Positions 47,278-55,646 of a stretch of 64,000 nt of DNA are shown here, piece after piece (position 1 is the stretch's first letter; each line of letters starts with the position of its first letter). The notes under the pieces are model-generated. The model was not told where the DNA came from, searched no databases, and saw only the letters and a program-made list of their open reading frames with translations. The translations under genes were made by a program, and so were the position numbers. The stretch comes from Rhizobium sp. ARZ01 (GTDB lineage: Bacteria; Pseudomonadota; Alphaproteobacteria; Rhizobiales; Rhizobiaceae): contig NZ_JACVAE010000002.1 in the NCBI RefSeq assembly GCF_014851675.1, positions 558,001-622,000 on the forward strand, in the 5' to 3' direction.

Positions 47278-48405
47278 TCAATCCTCGGAAATCGTTCCGT
47301 TTGCAACAGTCAGAAACAGCGCACGATCTCCGAACGCTTCGAACATGGCACGATCCGTGCCGGTCATGAAGGCTTGGCCGCCGAGTGCATCGATCCGGTC
47401 GAAAAGTGCTGCCCTGCGTCCTTCATCGAGATGGGCGGAGATTTCGTCCAGAAGCAGGATCGGAGCGTGGTCGGTCATGCCGGCGACGAGGCCGGCGTGG
47501 GCAAGCACGAGGCCGACCAGCAAGGCCTTCTGCTCACCAGTCGAGCAGCGTGCCGCATCCATGCCCTTTTCGCGATGGCGGATCAGAAGATCGACCCGAT
47601 GTGGCCCGTCGAGCGTGCGGCCGGCAGCAGCATCCCGGTAGCGCCCGTCACGAAGCATGGCGGCATAGGTCTCTTCGATCTCGTAGGCTGGCCGGTCGAG
47701 GTCATCATCAAGAAAGCCGGCAAGCGACATGACGGCCGAGGGGAACGGCCCCTCGTCGCGGGATGCCTCGACGAGCCCAGCGAGAAGCCCCACCAACTCG
47801 CGTCGCGCCAGCGCCATCGCCACGCCGAGTTCGGCCATCTGCCGTTCGAGCGCACTCAGCCATTGCGGATCGGGGCGCGGATCGGCCAGCAGCCTGTTCC
47901 GTCCCCGCATGGCTTTTTCGAAATCCGCCGCCCGGCGCCCATGTTCCGGATCAAGCGAGAGAACCAGTCGATCAAGAAAGCGGCGCCGCTCGGAGGACGA
48001 GCCGGTAAACAGCCCATCCATCGCGGGGGTCAGCCATACGACACGCAGGTGATCCAGCAGTTCATCGACCGAGCGGGCCGGCGTGCCGTTCAAGCGAAGT
48101 CGGCGCGATTGCCCCTCCTCGCCCGTCTCCGTACCGGTGCCGATTTCGATCTCGCCCTGCATGCCCTCGACGGCGGCAAAGACGCTGAAGCCCCCGACCG
48201 CCCCCTCGCGTGGCACGTCGGCATAAGCCGCACGCCGCAACCCGCGCCCCGGAGACAGGAACGAGACGGCTTCCATCAGGTTCGTCTTGCCGGCGCCGTT
48301 TGCCCCGGTCAGCACGACATGGCGGCCGTCAAGTTCGAGTGCGATCGACGCATAGTTGCGAAAATCGTGCAGCTTCAGGCGACAAATGGTGACCTTATGA
48401 GGCAT
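47278..48405 (-). CDS. recF: DNA replication and repair protein RecF
   Basis: RecF helps load RecA at gaps through the RecFOR pathway. The 375-residue SMC-like ATPase has Walker A GANGAGKT (34-41), ABC-type signature STGEQKALL, and Walker B ILLLDEISAHLDE. ATG 48405 gives MPHKVTICRLKLHDFRNY, the family N-terminus; upstream in-frame sequence is rejected. It is not next to dnaA/dnaN as in many bacteria, which is normal in rhizobia. The moeB-type gene follows after 11 bases. Confidence 0.94.
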   Translation of the reverse strand: MPHKVTICRLKLHDFRNYASIALELDGRHVVLTGANGAGKTNLMEAVSFLSPGRGLRRAAYADVPREGAVGGFSVFAAVEGMQGEIEIGTGTETGEEGQSRRLRLNGTPARSVDELLDHLRVVWLTPAMDGLFTGSSSERRRFLDRLVLSLDPEHGRRAADFEKAMRGRNRLLADPRPDPQWLSALERQMAELGVAMALARRELVGLLAGLVEASRDEGPFPSAVMSLAGFLDDDLDRPAYEIEETYAAMLRDGRYRDAAAGRTLDGPHRVDLLIRHREKGMDAARCSTGEQKALLVGLVLAHAGLVAGMTDHAPILLLDEISAHLDEGRRAALFDRIDALGGQAFMTGTDRAMFEAFGDRALFLTVANGTISED

Positions 48406-48504
48406 CTGGCATCCGGATCGTTCCGGCAGAGAGCTATGCCGAAGCAGGCGCAATGGCAAGTCCGCAACCGGTGGCCTGTTCCTGGCACTACACTAGACGG
48501 CCCG

Positions 48505-51486
48505 TTAGTGCGCCTCATCCCAGTTGTGCGCGGCCCGCGCATCGACTTTCAGCGGAACCTTCATCGCCACTGCAGGCATCGAGGCGTTTTCCATCACCTC
48601 GACGATGATGGGAATCGTCCTTTCGACCTCACCGTCCTCGACCTCGAAGATCAGTTCATCGTGAACCTGCAACAGCATGCGCGCGGAAAGCCCCTTTGCG
48701 GCAAGTGCCGGCTCCATCTTGACCATGGCGCGGCGGATGATGTCGGCTGCCGATCCCTGGATCGGCGCATTGATCGCGGCGCGTTCATTGAAGGAGCGGA
48801 CGGAGGGATTGGACGACTTGATCTCCGGATAGTGTGCGCGGCGGCCGAAGATCGTTTCGACGTAGCCGTTCTCGCGGGCGAAGGCCTTGGTCGAGTCCAT
48901 GTAGTCCTTGATACCCGGGAAGCGCTCGAAATAGCGCTTGATGTAGTCGCCGGCCTCCGAGCGTTCGATTGAGAGCTGGTTGGCGAGGCCGAAGGCGGAG
49001 ATGCCGTAGATGATGCCGAAGTTGATCGCCTTGGCCCGGCGACGCACTTCCGCCGGCATGCCCTCGACCGGCACGCCGAACATCTCGTATGCCGTCATCG
49101 CGTGAATATCGACCCCGTCAGCAAACGCCTGCTTCAGTTGCGGGATATCGGCGACGTGGGCGAGCACGCGAAGCTCGATCTGGCTGTAGTCGGCCGAGAC
49201 CAGCTTGTGGCCGGGCGAGGCGATGAAGGCCGTACGGATCTTGCGTCCCTCGGCGGTGCGGACCGGAATGTTCTGCAAATTCGGCTCGGAAGACGAAAGA
49301 CGCCCTGTCGTCGTGGCGGCGAGCGCGTAGGACGTATGGACCCGCTTGGTGTCAGGATGCACGAAGCCCGGCAGGGCGTCCGTATAGGTAGATTTCAGCT
49401 TCGTCAGTTGGCGCCAGTCGACGATCTTGCGCGGCAGCGGAATGCCTTGCGCAGCGAGATCCTCTAGCACCTGCGCCGAGGTGGACCATTGACCGGTCTT
49501 CGTCTTTGCGCCGCCGGGAAGGCCCATCTTGCCGAACAGAATGTCGCCGAGCTGCTTCGGCGAGCCGATGGTGAAGCGCTCCCCGGCAAGTTCGTAGATC
49601 TCGTCCTCAAGGGCGGCGGCGCCCTGTGCAAGCTCGCCCGACAGGCGCGACAGGATCTGCCGATCGATGCTGATCCCGCGCTCCTCCATACGCGCGAGCA
49701 CCGGCACGAGCGGTCGCTCCAGGCGTTCGTAGACCGTCGTCATTCCCTGCGCCGCAAGCCGCGGCTTGAGCACGTGCCAGAGGCGCAGCGTCACGTCAGC
49801 GTCCTCCGCCGCGTAAGTCGCCGCCCGGTCAATGTCGACCAGGTCGAAGCTCTGCGCACCCTTACCGCTGCCGGCAACGTCCTTGTAGGCAATCGGCTTG
49901 TGCCCGAGCCAGCGCTCCGACAGCGAATCCATGCCATGTGTACCGGCGCCCGCGTCGAGCGCGTACGATATCAGCATCGTGTCGTCGAAGCTCTGCATGG
50001 TCACGCCATGGCGCTTCATCACAAGGTAGTCGTACTTCAGGTTCTGTGCGACCTTGAGAATGGACGGATCTTCAAGCAGGTCCTTCAGCCGCTCCAGCGC
50101 CTGGCGCATCGGTATCTGCCCATCCACAAGCCCGCCGCCGAGCAGATCACCGACGCCGCTCTTGTGCAGGATCGGCACGTAGGCCGCGCGAATGGAAAGT
50201 CCGGACGGGTTCTTCGCATTGTCGGCGATCGCCAGCGAGAAGCCGCAAAGCTCGGCCTGCATCGCGTCGAGAGAGGTCGTTTCCGTGTCGAAGCCGACAA
50301 GCCCGGCCTCCCGCGCATCGGCGATCCAGCGATCGAGGGTTTCGAGGTCGCGGATCGTCACATAGGCCGAATGATCGATCGGCTTGCCGAAGAAACTCGC
50401 GGCGCGCGCCTTCGCAAACGCTTCGGGCGTAGGGCCATCCGGGGATGCATCCGGCAGCAGCGTTTCGGCGGCATCCGCAGCGCTTTCTGTGCCATCTGCA
50501 GCGGTCGCCGCATCGGCCTTCGCATCGAGGTCCGGCCCGTGCGCTTCCGCCCCCCACTCGACCGGCACGTTCGCCGCCTCGATTGCGGAGGCGTCGCAGC
50601 CGCAGACCTCGGCGACGCGCCGGGTCAGAGAGCTGAACTCCATCGCCTTCAGGAAAGCGATCAGCTTGGGTCCGTTCTGCGGCTCAAGCACGAGATCCTC
50701 GAGCGGCACATCGAGCGGCGTGTCTATCTTGAGGGTAACAAGCTCACGTGACAGCAGCGCCTGGGCACGGTTGGCGATGATGTTTTCGCGGCGCTTCTGC
50801 TGCTTGATCTCCTCGGCCCGTGCCAGCAGCGTGTCCAGATCGCCGTATTCTTCCAGGAGCTGGGCCGCCGTCTTCGGACCGATGCCCGGAATGCCCGGGA
50901 TGTTGTCGGTCGAATCACCCGTCATCGCCTGCAGGTCGATCATCTTGTCCGGGGTCACGCCCCATTTTTCGACGACCTCGGGAACAGAGATCTGCTTGTC
51001 CTTCATGCTGTCGTACATCGACACCTTCGGCGTCACGATCTGCATGAGGTCTTTGTCGGAAGAGACGATGGTGACGTCGGCGCCGGCAGCCTCGGCAAGG
51101 CGTGCGTACGTGGCGATCAGGTCGTCGGCCTCGAAGCCTTCCTTCTCGATGCAGGGCAGGTTGAAGGCGCGCGTCGCATGGCGGATCAGCCCGAACTGCG
51201 GGATCAGGTCTTCCGGGGGCGCCGTTCGATTGGCCTTGTACTGGTCGTACAGCGCGTTGCGAAAGGTTTTCGATGAATAGTCGAAGATGACGGCGAAATG
51301 GGTCGGCGTAACGCCAACATCGGTGTTGCGCGCGTCTTTCAAGAGCTTCCACAGCATGTTGCAGAAACCGGAAACGGCATTGACCGGCAGGCCGTCCGAC
51401 TTGCGGTTCAGCGGCGGGATCGCATGGAAGGCCCGGAAGATGAAGCCCGAACCATCGACGAGGAAGAGATGATCACCATTTTTCAT
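48505..51486 (-). CDS. polA: DNA polymerase I
   Basis: The 993-residue protein has the 5'-3' nuclease (about 1-300), an alanine/aspartate-rich linker (about 335-385), a 3'-5' exonuclease with its acidic motif FDTETTSLD kept (about 425), and the polymerase. Polymerase motif A is SADYSQIELRVLAHV, motif B RRRAKAINFGIIYG and motif C LLQVHDELIFEV. It acts in Okazaki fragment maturation and repair. ATG 51486 is chosen from the family N-terminus (MKNGDHLFLVDGSGFIFRAFH is conserved); no strong ribosome site is visible. A structured RNA candidate lies upstream on the other strand. Confidence 0.96.
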   Translation of the reverse strand: MKNGDHLFLVDGSGFIFRAFHAIPPLNRKSDGLPVNAVSGFCNMLWKLLKDARNTDVGVTPTHFAVIFDYSSKTFRNALYDQYKANRTAPPEDLIPQFGLIRHATRAFNLPCIEKEGFEADDLIATYARLAEAAGADVTIVSSDKDLMQIVTPKVSMYDSMKDKQISVPEVVEKWGVTPDKMIDLQAMTGDSTDNIPGIPGIGPKTAAQLLEEYGDLDTLLARAEEIKQQKRRENIIANRAQALLSRELVTLKIDTPLDVPLEDLVLEPQNGPKLIAFLKAMEFSSLTRRVAEVCGCDASAIEAANVPVEWGAEAHGPDLDAKADAATAADGTESAADAAETLLPDASPDGPTPEAFAKARAASFFGKPIDHSAYVTIRDLETLDRWIADAREAGLVGFDTETTSLDAMQAELCGFSLAIADNAKNPSGLSIRAAYVPILHKSGVGDLLGGGLVDGQIPMRQALERLKDLLEDPSILKVAQNLKYDYLVMKRHGVTMQSFDDTMLISYALDAGAGTHGMDSLSERWLGHKPIAYKDVAGSGKGAQSFDLVDIDRAATYAAEDADVTLRLWHVLKPRLAAQGMTTVYERLERPLVPVLARMEERGISIDRQILSRLSGELAQGAAALEDEIYELAGERFTIGSPKQLGDILFGKMGLPGGAKTKTGQWSTSAQVLEDLAAQGIPLPRKIVDWRQLTKLKSTYTDALPGFVHPDTKRVHTSYALAATTTGRLSSSEPNLQNIPVRTAEGRKIRTAFIASPGHKLVSADYSQIELRVLAHVADIPQLKQAFADGVDIHAMTAYEMFGVPVEGMPAEVRRRAKAINFGIIYGISAFGLANQLSIERSEAGDYIKRYFERFPGIKDYMDSTKAFARENGYVETIFGRRAHYPEIKSSNPSVRSFNERAAINAPIQGSAADIIRRAMVKMEPALAAKGLSARMLLQVHDELIFEVEDGEVERTIPIIVEVMENASMPAVAMKVPLKVDARAAHNWDEAH

Positions 51487-51651
51487 GGCGTCATGGATAG
51501 CGCGCGCCGTCTCGCGCGTCCATCGTCCATTATCGCTTGTGCGACCGCTCAAACCGCTTTGACCGCCTCACACAAACGTTACCAATTTGTAATTTTCCCG
51601 GCGGCTCAAATCCCTTGAAAAGCCATATTCCCGGGACCAAATGATGGTCAT

Positions 51652-51799
51652 CGGCACCTGATCAAGCCGTGGTCTGGCATCCCGGCCTGTCCCCCGCCGC
51701 GCCAGACTATAGGACAAAGGCCTTATCCCCCTCTCCGGGCCTTTGTCCACAATTCGCAAGAGCCGTTGCGGACGAGCCTCCCGTCCGCAACGGCTTTTT
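51652..51799 (+). ncRNA. Three-hairpin small RNA candidate, alpha-r7 (Smr7C)-like
   Basis: The polA/M20 gap (462 bases) has no gene but three hairpins in a row on the plus strand: GTCTGGC with GCCAGAC (51672-51678/51701-51707), an 11-pair stem at 51712-51722/51738-51748, and a 14-pair terminator stem at 51761-51774/51782-51795 followed by T5. A TTGAAA -35-like box is at 51615-51620. The 5' end is estimated. From memory, the rhizobial alpha-r7 RNA (about 150 nt) lies beside polA; the match is by position, length and fold only. Confidence 0.7.
51761..51799 (+). terminator. Rho-independent terminator of the small RNA
   Basis: Perfect 14-pair stem AGCCGTTGCGGACG / CGTCCGCAACGGCT, seven-base loop and T run. 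No protein gene upstream on this strand could use it, which argues for an RNA gene. Confidence 0.93.
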
Positions 51800-51948
51800 C
51801 TTGCTCGGGCGACTGTCACTCTCTCCGTAGGATCCAGTGCCGACAGGTGCACCTGACCGCGGGTCGTCCCGGAGCGACAATTCTCCGAAAACCGATTTCG
51901 ATCCGCAGGAGCATGCGTTAAGGTCCGGCCGCAAGGAAGGATTCGACC

Positions 51949-53340
51949 ATGACCAATCTTCTACCCGTACTCGACCACGCCGCCGCAAACGTTCCCGCAA
52001 GCCTCGAGCGCCTGTTCGAGCTCGTCCGCATCAAATCGATATCGACCGATCCGGCCTATAAGGCCGAGGTCCTGCGCGGGGCCGAATGGCTGGTGGCGGA
52101 GCTTCGTTCCCTCGGCTTCGATGCGGCCGTGCGCGAGACGCCCGGCCATCCGATGGTGGTCGCCCATCATGACGGAGTATCGCCCGACGCACCGCACGTG
52201 CTGTTTTATGGTCACTACGACGTTCAGCCGGTCGACCCGCTCAACCTTTGGGAAAACGATCCGTTCGAGCCCGCAGTGCGCGACATCGCCGGCGGACGCC
52301 GGATCATTACCGGTCGCGGCACCTCCGACGACAAGGGCCAATTGATGACCTTCGTCGAGGCCTGCCGCGCCTACAAGGAAACGGTCGGCTCGCTGCCCTG
52401 CAAGGTCACGATTCTCTTCGAGGGCGAGGAAGAATCCGGTTCACCTTCGCTCAAGCCCTTCCTCGAGGCCAACGCGGCCGAACTGAAGGCCGACTATGCG
52501 CTCGTCTGCGACACCAACATGTGGGACACCGATACGCCGGCGATCTCGGCCGGCCTGCGCGGCCTTGTCGGTGAGGAAATGGTCGTCAAGGCTGCCGACC
52601 GCGACCTGCATTCCGGCTATTTCGGCGGTGCCGCCGCAAATCCGCTTCACATTCTTTCCGATATCCTTGCAGGTTTGCACGACGCGGACGGCCGCGTGAC
52701 GCTCGACGGATTTTACGACGGCGTCGAGGAAACGCCTGAAAACATCAAGGCAACCTGGGAGAAGCTCGGCCAGACGCCCGAAAAGTTCCTGGGCGAGATC
52801 GGCCTTTCGAACCCCTCCGGCGAAAAGAACCGCTCGATCCTGGAACTGACCTGGGCGCGGCCGACGGCCGAGGTAAATGGTCTGATCGGTGGCTACACCG
52901 GCGAGGGCTTCAAAACCGTGATCGCGGCGGAAGCCACCGCGAAAGTCTCCTTCCGCCTCGTCGGCAAGCAGGATCCGGCAAAAATCCGCGATACATTCCG
53001 CGCCTATGTCCGCTCGAAGATCCCGGCCGACTGCTCGGTGACCTTCCACGCGCATGGCGGGTCGCCCGCCATCCAGCTGCCCTATGATTCGCCGCTGCTG
53101 AACAAGGCGAAGGACGCTTTGTCCGAAGAATGGCCGAAACCTGCCGTGATGATCGGCATGGGCGGCTCCATCCCGATCGTCGGCGATTTCCAGAAGATGC
53201 TGGGCATGGAGTCACTCCTCGTCGGCTTCGGGCTTTCCGACGACCGGATCCACTCACCGAACGAAAAGTACGAGCTGCGCTCCTTCGAGAAGGGCATGCG
53301 CTCGTGGATCCGGATTCTGGCGGCTCTCGGCGCGCGCTAG
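51949..53340 (+). CDS. M20 family dipeptidase/metallopeptidase
   Basis: This dizinc exopeptidase of 463 residues has ligands in GHYDVQP (H89, D91), GTSDDKG (D127/D128) and the catalytic glutamates in EGEEESGS (about 158-165). A dimerisation lid domain is inserted at about 215-375. The sequence fits the carnosinase/CPG2-like dipeptidase branch. AAGGAAGGA lies upstream of the ATG. The substrate is not known. It is the first protein gene after the small RNA terminator. Confidence 0.88.
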   Translation: MTNLLPVLDHAAANVPASLERLFELVRIKSISTDPAYKAEVLRGAEWLVAELRSLGFDAAVRETPGHPMVVAHHDGVSPDAPHVLFYGHYDVQPVDPLNLWENDPFEPAVRDIAGGRRIITGRGTSDDKGQLMTFVEACRAYKETVGSLPCKVTILFEGEEESGSPSLKPFLEANAAELKADYALVCDTNMWDTDTPAISAGLRGLVGEEMVVKAADRDLHSGYFGGAAANPLHILSDILAGLHDADGRVTLDGFYDGVEETPENIKATWEKLGQTPEKFLGEIGLSNPSGEKNRSILELTWARPTAEVNGLIGGYTGEGFKTVIAAEATAKVSFRLVGKQDPAKIRDTFRAYVRSKIPADCSVTFHAHGGSPAIQLPYDSPLLNKAKDALSEEWPKPAVMIGMGGSIPIVGDFQKMLGMESLLVGFGLSDDRIHSPNEKYELRSFEKGMRSWIRILAALGAR

Positions 53341-53350
53341 CAGCAGTATC

Positions 53351-53384
53351 TGCGTTTGCGGGTCGGCAGGGACCCGCAAACGCA
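53351..53384 (+). terminator. Long hairpin after the M20 peptidase gene
   Basis: Perfect 14-pair stem TGCGTTTGCGGGTC / GACCCGCAAACGCA with a six-base loop, 10 bases after the stop. There is no T run on either strand, so it may be an RNA-end stabiliser or weak terminator. The rest of the 308-base gap to the next gene shows only a 30-codon frame (53560-53652). Confidence 0.6.
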
Positions 53385-53559
53385 ACGAAGAGAACATACC
53401 GCCTCCCTGCATCGATCACGATTTGATCAACTTGCGCCGCACATTGATGACGCATCATTGTCCTGATTGCCCGACAATGATTAACTTCGATTCCGTCAAA
53501 CAGGACGCCGAAGGGCAAATCCGCAGGGCTCGCTTCGCAGGAGAGGGCGACGGCAGGAA

Positions 53560-53652
53560 ATGAACCGCATGAATGCTATTCCGGAAATTCTGCCACGACC
53601 AGGCCCTGACGCTGCGGGCCGAGGCACTCGCCAACGGTCGCCGGACACATGA
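53560..53652 (+). CDS. Candidate 30-residue leader peptide
   Basis: A short frame starts at ATG 53560 (MNRMNAIPEILPRPG...) and ends in a TGA that overlaps the ATG of the following membrane protein gene (ATGA). The larger gene has no clear ribosome site of its own, so translation of this frame could deliver ribosomes to it. AGGAA sits close to the ATG and GGAGAGG further up. Proline and arginine rich, no recognisable motif. Real expression is uncertain. Confidence 0.3.
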   Translation: MNRMNAIPEILPRPGPDAAGRGTRQRSPDT

Positions 53653-54599
53653 AACTGAGCAAGCTCTTCTGGCCGGTCGTCGGCGCCGCCGCGATCGTCT
53701 TTTCCGTCTGGATCCTCTACCACGATCTCAAAGGGCTTTCCTACTACGAGTTTCGGGACAGCCTGCTGGCGATCCCGCCATCCGGCTGGCTGCTCGCGGC
53801 GGCGGCAACCATTGCCGCCTATGCTGCGCTTGCGGCCTACGACCACCTGGCGCTCGAGCACCTAGGCCACCGCATCTCGCTCTGGTTCATCACCGTTGCG
53901 TCATTCACGGCCTATGCGCTGGCGCACAATATCGGGGCGTCCGTGTTTTCAGGAGCGGTGGTGCGGTATCGCGCCTATTCCTCCAAGGGCCTGTCGGCAA
54001 GCGAGGTGGGCGTGCTCGTTGCCTTCTGCTCCTTCACCTTTGCGCTCGGCACGGCGGTGCTGTTCGGCCTTGTCCTGATCATCGAACCGGAAATCATCGA
54101 ACGCTTCGCGGCGTTCCTGCCGATCGAAGCGGCCTTCTCAACCGGCGTACTCATCCTTTTCCTTGTTGCCCTCTACATCATCGGCAGCCTTGTCGGGTTC
54201 CGGCCGATCCATACGCGCTGGCTGCACCTGGAGTATCCCCGCCCCTCCGTCGCCGTACGACAGCTGCTGATCGCGCCGGTCGAACTGCTGGCCGCCGCTG
54301 CGATCATCTATTTCGTGCTGCCGGCAGAGGGTAATCCCGGCTACCTGGTGGTGCTAGGAATCTTCCTTGCGTCGTTCTCCGCAGCACTCTTGTCCCACGC
54401 CCCCGGCGGGATCGGCGTCCTTGAACTCATCTTCATAGCCGCCCTCCCCGAACTCGAGCCGGTCGATGTCCTCGCAGCGCTCGCAGTCTTCCGCGTCTTC
54501 TATCTCATCATTCCCTTCGTTTTGGGACTGGGAGCCGTGTTCGTGTTCGAACACGCGCGTTACACCCAGATGAGAGCCAAGGAGGACGATCGGGCATGA
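53649..54599 (+). CDS. UPF0104 / lysylphosphatidylglycerol synthase-like membrane protein
   Basis: The 316-residue inner-membrane protein has about eight hydrophobic segments and matches the LPG_synthase_TM (UPF0104) family, the flippase-like half of MprF. The loop VFSGAVVRYRAYSSKGLS and the late SHAPGGIGVLELIF segment are characteristic. The cytosolic aminoacyl-transfer domain of true MprF is absent, so it probably moves or binds a lipid instead of aminoacylating it. Start ATG 53649 overlaps a short upstream frame. Confidence 0.78.
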   Translation: MKLSKLFWPVVGAAAIVFSVWILYHDLKGLSYYEFRDSLLAIPPSGWLLAAAATIAAYAALAAYDHLALEHLGHRISLWFITVASFTAYALAHNIGASVFSGAVVRYRAYSSKGLSASEVGVLVAFCSFTFALGTAVLFGLVLIIEPEIIERFAAFLPIEAAFSTGVLILFLVALYIIGSLVGFRPIHTRWLHLEYPRPSVAVRQLLIAPVELLAAAAIIYFVLPAEGNPGYLVVLGIFLASFSAALLSHAPGGIGVLELIFIAALPELEPVDVLAALAVFRVFYLIIPFVLGLGAVFVFEHARYTQMRAKEDDRA

Positions 54600-54689
54600 G
54601 GTGGGTCGGTTCATCCCCCATTCAGCCGGCTTATTTCATAACGCGTTTAATCGCTGTTCTGAGAAGTCAGTCTTTTTGGAGTTGAAGAT

Positions 54690-55166
54690 ATGGGAAAGAT
54701 CGTCACGGGCCTCATGGCGGCCGTCTTGTCTGCGGCCACGCTTGCGACCGCCCTCGTTCCAATTCAGGCAAGTGCCATGCCCCGCGCTGGCGCGACCGTT
54801 GCGACCGACGTAGAGAACGTGGACTACTATATCCGGCGTGGCTATCGCGACGGCCCACGCTACTACGGCGACGGCCGCTACGATCGCGGTCGCCACGGCT
54901 ACTATCGCGGATATCGCGGCTATCCCTATTATCGCGACGGCTATCGCCGCTATGACGACGGCTACTGGTATCCGTTGGCTGCCTTCACAGCCGGCGCCAT
55001 CATCGGCGGCGCGGTGGCCAGCCAGCCGCGCTATTACAACGAAGGCGGCGTCAACCCACGGCACTTCGATTGGTGCGCCGGGCGCTACCGGTCCTACCGG
55101 GCCTACGATAACACGTTCCAGCCCTATTACGGGCCGCGACAACAGTGCCTGTCACCGTACTACTGA
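54690..55166 (+). CDS. BA14K family protein
   Basis: The 158-residue protein has a signal peptide (about 1-29) and a tyrosine/arginine/glycine-rich middle (about 46-93, repeats such as RGYR and DGYR). A short hydrophobic segment (about 95-110) and the BA14K domain follow, with [19 protein letters not shown] and a late QQC. The family is named after an immunoreactive Brucella protein and is widespread in Rhizobiales; a lectin-like or envelope role has been proposed. GGAG lies upstream of the ATG, and a strong terminator follows. Confidence 0.85.
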   Translation: MGKIVTGLMAAVLSAATLATALVPIQASAMPRAGATVATDVENVDYYIRRGYRDGPRYYGDGRYDRGRHGYYRGYRGYPYYRDGYRRYDDGYWYPLAAFTAGAIIGGAVASQPRYYNEGGVNPRHFDWCAGRYRSYRAYDNTFQPYYGPRQQCLSPYY

Positions 55167-55175
55167 TGAAATTAC

Positions 55176-55205
55176 AAAGGGCGGCCTCGAGCCGCCCTTT
55201 CTTCT
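55176..55205 (+). terminator. Terminator after the BA14K gene
   Basis: Ten-pair stem AAAGGGCGGC / GCCGCCCTTT with a five-base loop, followed by a pyrimidine-rich tail; starts nine bases after the stop. Confidence 0.88.
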
Positions 55206-55249
55206 CCCGGCGCCGCGTAAGCCGCCCGGTGGTATAGGTATGTGCACAG

Positions 55250-55462
55250 CTATTCCGCGGCCTTCTCTTCCACCACAACCTTGTCCTGCTTCTTCAACAG
55301 AACGATCTCATCGGAAGGAACCGGTGCATTTTCGGAAATGCTGGCGGTAGTTGTCATCTTGTCGACATTCGCCTTGGCATTGGTCTGGTGATAGGCGCAG
55401 TCGGCAAACGCCACGGGGGCGGACAGGGTGAGGGCAGCTGCAATTACGAGGATGCGCTTCAT
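55250..55462 (-). CDS. Small secreted protein of unknown function
   Basis: The 70-residue protein starts at ATG 55462 with AAGGAG seven bases upstream; longer in-frame starts have no ribosome site. A signal peptide (MKRILVIAAALTLSAPVAFA) leaves a mature chain of about 50 residues with one cysteine (DCAYHQ) and a lysine/glutamate-rich tail. I recognise no domain. It is divergent from the class A PBP gene and shares its upstream region, including a TTAA array. Confidence 0.7.
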   Translation of the reverse strand: MKRILVIAAALTLSAPVAFADCAYHQTNAKANVDKMTTTASISENAPVPSDEIVLLKKQDKVVVEEKAAE

Positions 55463-55563
55463 GATCGTCTCCTTGGTCGTTGCGGCGGCAAGAATAGTCA
55501 TTGGGCGGCGAAAGCGGAAATCACGATTGCGCGCGCCAGCCGGGAAAGGCCGCAACCGTCGCG

Positions 55564-55589
55564 TTAAGCCGTCCTTAACCACCCCTTAA
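55564..55589 (+). promoter_or_regulatory. Triple TTAA array, candidate CtrA sites
   Basis: TTAA at 55564, 55575 and 55586, each separated by exactly seven bases: two overlapping perfect TTAA-N7-TTAA sites, the second half-site reading TTAACC. The array ends 57 bases before the PBP start and lies about 100 bases upstream of the divergent small gene. Confidence 0.6.
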
Positions 55590-55646
55590 ATCGCCGCATT
55601 TACAGTTCACCCGACCACAATCAGAAGAAGGCGAATTTCTCCCAGC

